Part shown: piece by piece, positions 1 to 6,275 of the stretch | Layout of the letters: each line of letters starts with the position of its first letter | How positions within the stretch are numbered: the stretch's first letter is position 1 | Virus record (IMG/VR): IMGVR_UViG_3300030329_006449 | Coordinates: 1-24,761 of that record | Origin: a virus | DNA: 24,761 nt | Strand: one strand, 5' to 3' | Translations under genes and position numbers: made by a program | The notes under the pieces: generated by a model | The model's input: the letters and a program-made list of their open reading frames with translations, nothing else | What the model was told of the DNA's origin: nothing | Databases searched by the model: none

Positions 1-236
1 TTGTTTTCTTTCATGAATTCAAATATTTCGTTAAAAGTCATTTTGTTTTTAACAGACCAAGAAATATATGAATCACATCCATAAGGCGAATCTTCTGAAG
101 CAAACCCTTGACATGTTAGATTACACATAGACAATCTAAAAAACACAGAAGGTGCACCTACATATTCACCTTCACCTTCTAGTGTATAAAATGCCTTATC
201 ATCAGATACTATTAAAGTTTCTTTATCACAATCCAT
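1..236 (-). CDS. queE: QueE-like 7-carboxy-7-deazaguanine synthase (C-terminus cut by window edge)
   Basis: This is the N-terminal 78 residues of a radical-SAM enzyme that converts 6-carboxytetrahydropterin to 7-carboxy-7-deazaguanine, the third step towards preQ0. The segments FYTLEGEGEYVGAPSVFFRL and CDSYISW match the QueE substrate and cofactor region. The cluster motif is unusual: a canonical QueE has CX3CX2C, but here the cysteines read CNLTC, then an 11-residue loop (QGFASEDSPYG), then CDS, giving CX3CX11C. The ATG at 236 is preferred over the in-frame ATG at 242 because the latter directly abuts the -10 box TATAAT at 243-248. The gene is divergent from phoH. With folE, queD and queC it completes a preQ0 route. 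The family call is based on motifs; the rest of the protein lies outside the window. Confidence 0.88.
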   Translation of the reverse strand, partial: MDCDKETLIVSDDKAFYTLEGEGEYVGAPSVFFRLSMCNLTCQGFASEDSPYGCDSYISWSVKNKMTFNEIFEFMKEN

Positions 237-242
237 TAACAT

Positions 243-269
243 ATTATAGCTAATAATGGTGTTTTTCAA
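243..269 (-). promoter_or_regulatory. Early-type sigma-70 promoter of queE
   Basis: On the minus strand, TTGAAA (269-264) and TATAAT (248-243) are separated by 15 nt, and the -10 box ends 6 nt before the ATG at 236. The same arrangement recurs at folE, uvsY, 55 and uvsX. Its -35 box touches the phoH late box on the opposite strand at position 269. Confidence 0.7.
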
Positions 270-276
270 CTAAATA
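269..276 (+). promoter_or_regulatory. Late-type promoter box of phoH
   Basis: ACTAAATA lies 7 nt before the phoH ATG. It shares the TAAATA core with eight other boxes placed 5-9 nt before start codons in this window. The T4 late consensus recognised by gp55 is TATAAATA, so this is a diverged version. Its 5' end abuts the -35 box of the divergent queE promoter. Confidence 0.5.
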
Positions 277-283
277 ATAATAC

Positions 284-1012
284 ATGAGTACTAAAACGGC
301 CCGAAGGCGTCGGGAGGTTACTGTAGATAACCTCGATGAAACATTTCAGGATAATTGGCTTTTAGACTTTCATATTAAAAAGCCCTTTTATTTTAATCCT
401 AAACATAAGGAGTTTTATCGATGTATAAAACATAAAGATACAAAAATAGCTTTTGTTGATGGTCCTGCAGGAAGTATGAAAACATATATAGCTGTGTATG
501 CTGGTCTAGAGCTCTTAAAAGATGAGCAATATGATCGATTAGTTTATATAAGATCTATAGTTGAATCTGCAGAGAAAAGTTTAGGATCCTTACCGGGTGA
601 AGTAGATGATAAATTTTCACCTTATGCTATACCGCTGCTTGAAAAGGTTACAGAAATTACTAATCAAGGTACTACAATGATGCTTAAACATAAGGGGATG
701 ATTGATGCAATACCTGTTAACTTTGTAAGAGGTTTAACCTTTAACAAAACCCTAGTAATAGTTGATGAAGCTCAAAATTTATCAGCTGGTGAATTAACAA
801 CAATATTAACTAGATTCGGTAGAGATTCTAAATATGTTGTATGTGGTGACTGTAACCAAGTTGATATTAAGTTATCAGGCTACAGAAATATCTTTAACAA
901 ATTTAATGATAAGAAGTGTGAAGAAGTTAATATACACACTTTTGACTTTGGTACTTCTGAAATTGCTCGAAGTAAAATATTAAGATTTATTTGTAAAGTG
1001 CTGGGTACTTAA
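284..1012 (+). CDS. phoH: PhoH-family P-loop ATPase
   Basis: This 242-residue protein matches the PhoH family, cytoplasmic P-loop ATPases that are very common in marine phages; the phage role is not established. Visible motifs are the Walker A region GPAGSMKT (residues 60-67), Walker B in LVIVDEAQN near residue 160, and the downstream CGDCNQVD segment typical of PhoH. Walker A is odd because the glycine before the catalytic lysine is methionine. The N-terminal 40 residues are basic and not conserved. The start is supported by the ACTAAATA late-type box 7 nt upstream. The stop codon overlaps the stop of the convergent queD gene by four bases (TTAA). Family assignment is firm; function is uncertain. 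Confidence 0.93.
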   Translation: MSTKTARRRREVTVDNLDETFQDNWLLDFHIKKPFYFNPKHKEFYRCIKHKDTKIAFVDGPAGSMKTYIAVYAGLELLKDEQYDRLVYIRSIVESAEKSLGSLPGEVDDKFSPYAIPLLEKVTEITNQGTTMMLKHKGMIDAIPVNFVRGLTFNKTLVIVDEAQNLSAGELTTILTRFGRDSKYVVCGDCNQVDIKLSGYRNIFNKFNDKKCEEVNIHTFDFGTSEIARSKILRFICKVLGT

Positions 1013-1644
1013 TCACCCCAAGAAGTACCTGCAAACCAATTACCTTTTCCAGGAGTTACATGTGGGCCCACGCGCGCACCTTGTCGACCACCTTGAGGGT
1101 GCCCAGGATCCTGCTTAGGGGGTTCGGGTTCGGGTTCGGGTTCCGACGTTGTCTCTGTAGTAGCCTGGCAGCACTCATGATCAGCTGCAGCCTCTTTATC
1201 TTCTTTTGTATATTCTGCCCAATTATCTTCATGTTCTGTTACTTTTGCCTTTACAACAAAGCAACGACCTTCGGAAGCCTCATCAACAAATGAGTCAGCC
1301 GTTTTAAACACATATTCTGCAAATTTTTCTACACCAACACCTTCAACCATTATTCTAAGTTGAATAATACCCTTTTCATTTAATTCTGTAAATGCTTCTA
1401 GGGCAGGGTCATCACCGGCAACAACTAATGTATGATCAAAATGATTTCTTAGAGTCTGTTTAAGTGTATCTAGGCCGCCGAAATCAACACACCAATTTTT
1501 ATCATCTAAAGAATGGCAGCCAAATGTAAGTTGGGTTTTAAGTTGATACCCATGAATAAATTTGCAATGGCTATGATCTGCTTTCCATTGACGAAATGCT
1601 GTTGATCCTAATTCGAATTGTTTTGATGAAGTGTAAGCGCTCAT
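1009..1644 (-). CDS. queD: QueD-like 6-carboxytetrahydropterin synthase with acidic, proline-rich tail
   Basis: The product belongs to the 6-pyruvoyl-tetrahydropterin synthase superfamily and should convert dihydroneopterin triphosphate (the FolE product) to 6-carboxytetrahydropterin. The core, about residues 1-140, contains CKFIHGYQ (Cys27, His31), DDKNWCVDFGGL (residues 47-58) and FDHTLVV (Asp70, His71), a set typical of phage QueD proteins. The usual zinc-binding HGH reads HGY here. A C-terminal extension of about 65 residues is acidic, then Glu-Pro repeated, then Gly/Arg-rich, and is absent from ordinary QueD. The extension is encoded by a GC-rich stretch with four GGGTTC units on the plus strand. 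A TTGATT-N16-TAATAT promoter lies 8 nt upstream. Transcription is convergent with phoH. Confidence 0.85.
   Translation of the reverse strand: MSAYTSSKQFELGSTAFRQWKADHSHCKFIHGYQLKTQLTFGCHSLDDKNWCVDFGGLDTLKQTLRNHFDHTLVVAGDDPALEAFTELNEKGIIQLRIMVEGVGVEKFAEYVFKTADSFVDEASEGRCFVVKAKVTEHEDNWAEYTKEDKEAAADHECCQATTETTSEPEPEPEPPKQDPGHPQGGRQGARVGPHVTPGKGNWFAGTSWGD
1120..1143 (+). repeat. Tandem GGGTTC hexamer x4 inside queD
   Basis: Four perfect GGGTTC units run in tandem. Read on the minus strand they are Glu-Pro codon pairs in the QueD tail. Just beyond, at 1062-1071, is the perfect 10-nt palindrome GTGGGCCCAC followed by a GCGCGC run. The block is far richer in G+C than the surrounding DNA. It resembles a telomere repeat only superficially, and low-complexity coding expansion is the simplest explanation. 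Confidence 0.8.
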
Positions 1645-1652
1645 ACGTTATT

Positions 1653-1680
1653 ATATTAGTAGATGTTATGCAAAAATCAA
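1653..1680 (-). promoter_or_regulatory. Early-type promoter of queD
   Basis: On the minus strand, TTGATT (1680-1675) is followed after 16 nt by TAATAT (1658-1653), 8 nt before the ATG at 1644. An overlapping TATAAT at 1655-1650 would give a 19-nt spacer instead. The 88-nt gap from 1645 to 1732 holds only this promoter and no recognisable terminator. Confidence 0.5.
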
Positions 1681-1732
1681 CTGCAGTGGGTGATTTTAAT
1701 TAGATTCCCTCGTCCCTCTCTCGGATAGTTAA

Positions 1733-2362
1733 TTAACCTCGGAGCATATGCAACTGCCTTAGAAGATCTTTTTGTGAAAAATTATCTGCAAGGTTCCTAG
1801 GCCGAGATAACTTCTTCTGTGGTGTTAGTCCAAAGGTACCTGCAGATCCAACATCTCGGGGGTGTGGTCTAGCTTTAGGTGAAGGTATATCATTAGTCGA
1901 CGAGCTCACGCGCCCTTTTTGATTTCTTCCTCTATTATTTGTATATTGGTCTCTTGATTGGCCATATGGTCTTCGTGGCGCTCTTAGTATATCCCACTTA
2001 CCATCTTTGTATTGCACAATTAATGGTTGATCTGGCGGGTATACATATCCTTGTTTAGGCTGCCCGGTTGATTTATCAAAACTAATGTCAGCAACTTCGA
2101 TTGTTCTTCTATTACCACTGCCTTTAATATCACCGGTTTTGATATAACCTGACCTTTCTATAAATTTATCTAATTTATCATCTTTAGATAAAAATTTATC
2201 CTTTGCCTGCTTAATATCTTTACCCCAGCCCTTCCATTTGTCTACCTCTTGTTTAAGTTGAGGCGCGACAACACCACCTACACCGGCTGCTACTCCTGCG
2301 GCCTTTCTAAGCATGGATCCAAACCCTTCATTTAATAGTTTTCTTTGTGATAACCTCACCAT
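1733..2362 (-). CDS. Late-expressed protein of unknown function, putative virion protein
   Basis: I do not recognise a family. The product has about 209 residues, is basic, and is poor in predicted secondary structure after residue 80. It begins MVRLSQRKLLNEGF followed by an Ala/Gly-rich hydrophobic stretch (about residues 15-30). A lysine-rich helical segment follows, then a small beta-like segment around GYVYPPDQPLIVQYKDGKW, and a Pro/Arg/Ser/Gln-rich tail. The frame is open to a TTG at 2368, but the ATG at 2362 is preferred because ACTAAATA (2376-2369) then lies 6 nt upstream, matching the spacing at other late genes. The late box and the basic, low-complexity tail suggest a structural or internal-head protein; this is inference. 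Confidence 0.6.
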   Translation of the reverse strand: MVRLSQRKLLNEGFGSMLRKAAGVAAGVGGVVAPQLKQEVDKWKGWGKDIKQAKDKFLSKDDKLDKFIERSGYIKTGDIKGSGNRRTIEVADISFDKSTGQPKQGYVYPPDQPLIVQYKDGKWDILRAPRRPYGQSRDQYTNNRGRNQKGRVSSSTNDIPSPKARPHPRDVGSAGTFGLTPQKKLSRPRNLADNFSQKDLLRQLHMLRG

Positions 2363-2368
2363 ATACAA

Positions 2369-2376
2369 TATTTAGT
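2369..2376 (-). promoter_or_regulatory. Late-type promoter box
   Basis: ACTAAATA on the minus strand, 6 nt before the ATG at 2362, is identical in sequence to the phoH box. It sits back to back with the folE early promoter, whose -35 box starts at 2378. Confidence 0.5.
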
Positions 2377-2377
2377 C

Positions 2378-2404
2378 TTGAAAATAAAATATTGTAACTA
2401 TAAT
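2378..2404 (+). promoter_or_regulatory. Early-type promoter of folE
   Basis: TTGAAA (2378-2383) and TATAAT (2399-2404) are separated by 15 nt, and the -10 box ends 8 nt before the folE ATG. Transcription would therefore start at or next to the start codon. No Shine-Dalgarno sequence is present upstream. Confidence 0.65.
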
Positions 2405-2412
2405 TACCTTAT

Positions 2413-3060
2413 ATGGATCGTACTATAATTACAAAATTACCCACCGCAAATGGTAACATGCCTTTAACAGAAGAAGAAAAACTTAAAGTAATTGAAGATG
2501 CGGCTGCAGCTTATGAAAAATATCTCGACGCGCTGCGAATCGATTGGCGAAATGATCCCAATAGCAGTAATACTCCGAAACGTGTAGCTAAAGCCTTTGT
2601 AAATGACTTAGCTGCTGGTTGTTATAATGATTTACCTAATGTAACTGCTTTTCCTTCTGACGGTTACGATGGAATGGTCTTTCAAGGTGGAATTCCTGTT
2701 AAGTCTTTTTGCTCACATCATCACTTACCATTTACCGGTAGAGCTCATGTAGCTTATATTCCATCTAAGGAAGGTAAAGTTATTGGATTAAGTAAGCTTA
2801 ACCGCATTGTTGAGCATTATGGTAGAAGGCCACAAATTCAAGAAGGTCTTACAATGCAGATTCATAAAGCTATTGACGAAATTTGTGAAGGTAACAAAGG
2901 AGTTGCTGTTATGATCTCTGCTACTCACACTTGCGCTTGTCTTAGAGGTATTAAACATGACGGTTGTGAAATGAAGACAAGTAGATTGAGTGAAGACTTC
3001 TTAGGTGATGTAGCTACAAGAGGTGAATTTTATCAATTTGTAAATGATTGGCAAAAATAA
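2413..3060 (+). CDS. folE: GTP cyclohydrolase I
   Basis: This 215-residue enzyme converts GTP to 7,8-dihydroneopterin triphosphate, the entry step for both folate and 7-deazaguanine synthesis. Zinc and catalytic residues are in place: SFCSHHHLPF (Cys100, His102, His103), RRPQIQEGLT (138-147, substrate pocket) and HTCACLRG (His172, Cys174). The last roughly 160 residues align with the homodecameric T-fold domain. The N-terminal 35 residues form a lysine/glutamate-rich extension. Together with queD, queE and queC in the same window, its role is most likely the supply of a preQ0-type base for phage DNA rather than folate. It is preceded by its own early-type promoter and followed after 22 nt by the DNA-repair-like gene. 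Confidence 0.95.
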   Translation: MDRTIITKLPTANGNMPLTEEEKLKVIEDAAAAYEKYLDALRIDWRNDPNSSNTPKRVAKAFVNDLAAGCYNDLPNVTAFPSDGYDGMVFQGGIPVKSFCSHHHLPFTGRAHVAYIPSKEGKVIGLSKLNRIVEHYGRRPQIQEGLTMQIHKAIDEICEGNKGVAVMISATHTCACLRGIKHDGCEMKTSRLSEDFLGDVATRGEFYQFVNDWQK

Positions 3061-3082
3061 AGGAACGTTACTACAATAAAGT

Positions 3083-3613
3083 GTGAATATTTTTGTAACT
3101 GACGAGGATCCTATTAAGTCGACACATAATTTATGTGATCAACATGTAAGATCTAAGATGCAAATCGAAGGCGCTATTATGTTAGCGCATGCTTTTGATC
3201 AAGAAACGCTAAATCACCCGTCAACACCTAGGACTTCTACAGGAAAACCACGAAAAAGAGGTAAAGGCTACTTTAAACATCAATGCTCTATATGGGCACG
3301 TGAAACTAAAGATAACTTTATGTGGTTAGTCGACCATACTTTAGAAATGTTTAGGGAAAGAATGTATAGATGGCCTGATTCTAATGCTCACTTCACTGAA
3401 AAGTTTATTTTATGGTGTAAAGACAATAGTCATAACATTCTAACATCAAAAATAGGGCTAACTCCATTTGCTATAGCTATAAGTGATGATTGTGACTGCA
3501 GAAAACGTGAGAATTTTGATGAATTATCTACTGTAGACAAGTATCGAGAGTATATTCGGCATGATAAGGACTTTGCTACGTGGACATTGCGCTGGAGACC
3601 TACTTGGTACTAG
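3083..3613 (+). CDS. Pyrimidine-dimer DNA glycosylase-like phage protein
   Basis: The 176-residue product resembles a widespread phage family annotated as pyrimidine-dimer DNA glycosylase (T4 DenV/endonuclease V relatives). That family starts MNIFV-DEDP, has a DQHV segment like the DQHL of DenV, a central KHQCSIWARE, a WCKDN motif and a C-terminal WTLRWRPTWY. All of these are visible here. The enzyme would excise UV-induced dimers. The start is GTG at 3083, chosen because MNIFVTDEDP matches the family N-terminus. A TACAAT -10-like box ends 5 nt upstream. The stop overlaps the convergent gene's stop by four bases (CTAG). The family match is good; activity is not proven, because catalytic residues of this distant branch cannot be assigned from sequence alone. 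Confidence 0.65.
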   Translation: MNIFVTDEDPIKSTHNLCDQHVRSKMQIEGAIMLAHAFDQETLNHPSTPRTSTGKPRKRGKGYFKHQCSIWARETKDNFMWLVDHTLEMFRERMYRWPDSNAHFTEKFILWCKDNSHNILTSKIGLTPFAIAISDDCDCRKRENFDELSTVDKYREYIRHDKDFATWTLRWRPTWY

Positions 3614-4050
3614 TATTCTGCTTCAAAATCCTCGTCAGCAATGTTTTCTTGGCTGACATCTATAAGAGCATCAAGATGATTCTCAATAAAGTCCTTACCG
3701 ACTAGTATTTTATACAGGTTTGTTGATCTATCAGCAATACTAAATGGAATTCCTTTAAATTCTTTTTTACCAATCTTAAAATCAAGCTCTATAACAGGTC
3801 TCGGCCTTATTTCACCCTCACCTATATTAATATCTATGTCACCTCTTTTGTCTTTTAAGAGAGTTTTACCGTTCTCTGTCCTAAAAAATACCTTATTTCC
3901 TTGAATTTGTATATCTTGACCGTTTATGACATTGTAAGCACCGTTACCTGAATCAAGTTTAGCAGGTACCTTACCTATACCATCGATGTCAAAGAACTCA
4001 ACGAGGCCTAATACCTGCTTTTCAACAAAAAACTGTTTAAATTTCTTCAT
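3610..4050 (-). CDS. Retropepsin-like aspartic protease domain protein, probably packaged in the head
   Basis: The 146-residue protein starts MKKFKQFFVE, close to the capsid-targeting sequence of T4 internal proteins (MKTYQEFIAE). From residue 16 it resembles the small retropepsin-like domain known as Zn_protease (PF05618): VEFFDIDGIGKVPAKLDSGN carries a D-S-G catalytic-type triad at residues 33-35. A central beta-rich part follows, then KILVGKDFIENHLDALID, which matches the LIGRDFL...VD block of that family. The active form would be a homodimer. Substrates are unknown; prohead proteins are one possibility. A CTTAAATA box lies 9 nt upstream. The fold call is inferred from motifs. Confidence 0.6.
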   Translation of the reverse strand: MKKFKQFFVEKQVLGLVEFFDIDGIGKVPAKLDSGNGAYNVINGQDIQIQGNKVFFRTENGKTLLKDKRGDIDINIGEGEIRPRPVIELDFKIGKKEFKGIPFSIADRSTNLYKILVGKDFIENHLDALIDVSQENIADEDFEAEY

Positions 4051-4059
4051 AGCAACTGC

Positions 4060-4067
4060 TATTTAAG
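4060..4067 (-). promoter_or_regulatory. Possible late-type promoter box
   Basis: CTTAAATA on the minus strand lies 9 nt before the ATG at 4050. It keeps the TAAATA core but differs from TATAAATA at its first two positions, and the spacing is the longest in the set. Confidence 0.35.
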
Positions 4068-4074
4068 AGAAGGG

Positions 4075-4482
4075 TCAAGTCTCCTCCACGTTTTCGTATC
4101 CTGTGTTAAATTGTCCTACTGGTAATTCAATTTCTTGTACATCTACCACAACTTCTTTTTCATTTTCTTCATAATCCAAGTAATGAAACACAGAAGAGAG
4201 ATAATCTGCTGCTTTTGTAATTTTAGAAGCAACCCATCCATCTAGACCAGGTAGTTGTTGAACGATTTCGCTTAACTTAGCAGCATATTCCTGTGCTTTT
4301 AGTAAGTCTCTACCCGCCATATCAATTTCTGATTGATCATATTCACCACATTTTTCTGTATCTATATCAACTGCCTGTATCGGCTCTTGTGTAACCATTA
4401 CACCAGGCCCCATACAGTTTTCATTTACCTGTTGATAAGCCTCCTCCATTAAAGCTTGTTCTCTACGCTTCTGATCTCTCAT
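4075..4482 (-). CDS. Conserved marine T4-like phage protein of unknown function
   Basis: This acidic 135-residue protein has an N-terminal charged helix (RDQKRREQALMEEAYQQV). Its central helical part has the pattern AQEYAAKLSEIVQQLPGLDG, then WVASKITKAADYLSSVFHYL, which recurs in many T4-like marine phages near virion genes; I recognise the pattern but know no function. The tail is rich in Glu and Val. The EEAYQ segment near the N-terminus could be a prohead-protease-type cleavage context. An ATTAAATA box lies 5 nt upstream. The gene follows the nucleotidylyltransferase gene with an 8-nt gap. It is probably a small virion or internal-head protein. Confidence 0.7.
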   Translation of the reverse strand: MRDQKRREQALMEEAYQQVNENCMGPGVMVTQEPIQAVDIDTEKCGEYDQSEIDMAGRDLLKAQEYAAKLSEIVQQLPGLDGWVASKITKAADYLSSVFHYLDYEENEKEVVVDVQEIELPVGQFNTGYENVEET

Positions 4483-4487
4483 ATTAT

Positions 4488-4495
4488 TATTTAAT
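4488..4495 (-). promoter_or_regulatory. Possible late-type promoter box
   Basis: ATTAAATA on the minus strand lies 5 nt before the ATG at 4482, and the box overlaps the stop codon of the upstream gene (4491-4493). The TAAATA core is shared with the stronger late boxes. Confidence 0.35.
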
Positions 4496-5063
4496 TGCTT
4501 GTTAATATTTCTTCTATAGATTCCTTATCTTCAATAGAAACCTCTTCTGGTACAAAATAATCCAAGCCCTGCTCAATATCTTTCTCAATCTCTTTTCGAA
4601 CTGTAGATCCACGCATGCCTTTCTCTTGACTTGGTATTTGAACTACATTAACATATGGATATTTTTCAACATTATCTTCAAAGTACTTGTAACGTTTAAT
4701 GTCACCTTCGTCAACTGTACCGTCTTCATTTTCACGAGGGCCGCCAGCACCAACCTTCAATGTAGTGTCTAAATGCTCATCAGCAAAGTCATAAACTGCC
4801 TTTACCGGGTTTGGTACACTTACAACCTTAACAGGCTTATCAAAATACTTTGCATATATGTTCCATATTTTTTCTGATTGCTCAGATGTAATACCCTCAC
4901 GTACCTTACCACCAATAAAAACAATACCCTTATCAGCATCATTAAGCAAATACCTTAAAGCATTAAAGTGACCCTTTGTAGGTGGTTTAAAGCCACCGGG
5001 GAGAAGAGCGATTCGCTCAACTCTTGTCTCCATATCTTCAAAATACTCTCTAAATGTTCTCAT
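4491..5063 (-). CDS. Cytidylyltransferase-like nucleotidyltransferase, probably packaged in the head
   Basis: The 190-residue protein begins MRTFREYFED, like a T4 capsid-targeting sequence, then carries a nucleotidylyltransferase core of the NMNAT/PPAT (class I tRNA-synthetase-like Rossmann) superfamily. ALLPGGFKPPTKGHFNAL contains the (H/T)xGH motif as TKGH (residues 29-32), and GMRGSTVRKEI (149-159) corresponds to the ISSTxxR motif. Such enzymes transfer a nucleotide from ATP or CTP to a phosphorylated small molecule. The substrate here is unknown; NAD synthesis is one possibility. The start codon overlaps the stop of the upstream gene (ATGA). Together with its KxDG neighbour it may form a nucleotide-handling pair carried into the cell with the DNA. 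Confidence 0.75.
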   Translation of the reverse strand: MRTFREYFEDMETRVERIALLPGGFKPPTKGHFNALRYLLNDADKGIVFIGGKVREGITSEQSEKIWNIYAKYFDKPVKVVSVPNPVKAVYDFADEHLDTTLKVGAGGPRENEDGTVDEGDIKRYKYFEDNVEKYPYVNVVQIPSQEKGMRGSTVRKEIEKDIEQGLDYFVPEEVSIEDKESIEEILTSN

Positions 5064-6274
5064 GACCCGGGTTTATCTTTTTGAAAGTTAGCTGAACTAA
5101 AATCTAATCTGTTAACAAGCTTAACAGCATTACCATCTCTATCAACTGCTACATATCCTTCAGGAGAAGTGACTCTTAACACACCCTCACCTTCATCGAT
5201 GAAGTGCTTAGTGTTATAAACAGCATTATTGTACTTGTTAATAAAGATCTGCTTAGCTTGTGACAATAAACTACTAACCTTAAACAGATTTACTATGTCA
5301 TCCTTTTGAGCTTCAAACTGAGCCGTCTTCTGCTTAAGAGTTTCTTCTAATCTTTGCTTTCCAGCTACAGATTTTCTCTTATCTATCTCTTTATTGATGC
5401 GAGTGTTATACCACTCAATAAAGTTCCTATAAGACTCTTCTGGATCGTTTAAGAACTTACCTTCTCGAATCTCCGTATTAATATAAGGGTTGAGCAGGTC
5501 GGAAGGTAGGTCTTTATAATCTATTTTAATTGAATCAGCAGTCTTAATTAAGTCTTTAACCTGCTTTCCCTCGTCATCTGTTAAATTTACAACACCAGTA
5601 TCATCTTTAAAGTAAGCATCGTCAAACCAAACACCTGGTACCTTGTTTAATCGGTTAACTTTAGCACCAAATGATGCGGGGCTATCTAAACTATCATATT
5701 CTGTATGAAATATGATACCAAATACAGAGTTAGCTATTTGTCTTCCAAGATCCGAGTCAGCTTCTACAGCATATTTGATCGTATTAGGTTGAAATGTATA
5801 ATGTTCCTCGTCGTCTATGTTCTCTTTCTTAACCGAAGATGAATCAAACATAAAATCCCCCTGCATTATGTTCTTAATACCTAGCTTACGTAAATTTTTT
5901 AAAGCTTTTTTAAGCTTATCCGCTAAACCAGGTGCATGTCCGTGATTAACCTCTATATCTTGTTCAGTATAGTTAATTTTAGGCTCTTTATTAAAGATAG
6001 ACTTGGTACCAACAAAGAATTTACCGTTATCGGGGTGTTTTCCAACAAAAATAGCAGGGGCCCCATCCCATTTTACCGTAGTACCGATCTTTCTCTTACT
6101 CTTTCCCTGTAAATGACTTAGTAAATTAGTTAAAAAGCCCTTAGCTTGGTCGTAACCACCCTTACCTCTAGTAAGAATTAGTTCTTCTAAGTGAGTTAGA
6201 TGTGTATTAGCCTTAGCCTCCTCGATTAACTCTAACTCTAGGTAATGCTCGAAATATAGCTTAAAGTTCTTCAT
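5060..6274 (-). CDS. DUF6267-like protein with a ligase-type KxDG motif, probably packaged in the head
   Basis: The 404-residue protein begins MKNFKLYFEH, again like a capsid-targeting sequence. The core resembles the DUF6267 family of marine myoviruses. TTVKWDGAPAIFVGKHP contains K68-W-D-G71, the motif I pattern of covalent nucleotidyltransferases (DNA/RNA ligases, capping enzymes). FFVGTKSIFNK (87-96), NIMQGDFMFD (135-144) and SVFGIIFHTEY (183-193) could stand for later motifs. From about residue 290 a charged helical segment (EIDKRKSVAGKQRLEETLKQ) follows. Ligase or nucleotidyltransferase chemistry is inferred from motifs; no activity is known to me for the family. One nucleotide separates its ATG from the upstream stop, and it overlaps the downstream gene by four. 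Confidence 0.72.
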   Translation of the reverse strand: MKNFKLYFEHYLELELIEEAKANTHLTHLEELILTRGKGGYDQAKGFLTNLLSHLQGKSKRKIGTTVKWDGAPAIFVGKHPDNGKFFVGTKSIFNKEPKINYTEQDIEVNHGHAPGLADKLKKALKNLRKLGIKNIMQGDFMFDSSSVKKENIDDEEHYTFQPNTIKYAVEADSDLGRQIANSVFGIIFHTEYDSLDSPASFGAKVNRLNKVPGVWFDDAYFKDDTGVVNLTDDEGKQVKDLIKTADSIKIDYKDLPSDLLNPYINTEIREGKFLNDPEESYRNFIEWYNTRINKEIDKRKSVAGKQRLEETLKQKTAQFEAQKDDIVNLFKVSSLLSQAKQIFINKYNNAVYNTKHFIDEGEGVLRVTSPEGYVAVDRDGNAVKLVNRLDFSSANFQKDKPGS

Positions 6275-6275
6275 A

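Noticed and set aside
1120-1143. Telomere-like GGGTTC array as a functional DNA end or recombination site
   Set aside because: Only four units, fully inside a coding frame where they encode Glu-Pro pairs; codon repetition explains them.
1060-1293. A 77-codon plus-strand frame with a hydrophobic, Cys/Phe-rich C-terminus that looks like a membrane protein
   Set aside because: It is the reverse of the queD tail; its GF repeats come from the GGGTTC units and its hydrophobic part from antisense of charged codons.
2413-3060. folE as part of a folate or pterin cofactor pathway only
   Set aside because: The presence of queD, queE and queC in the same window makes the deazaguanine route the more economical explanation; no other folate gene is present.
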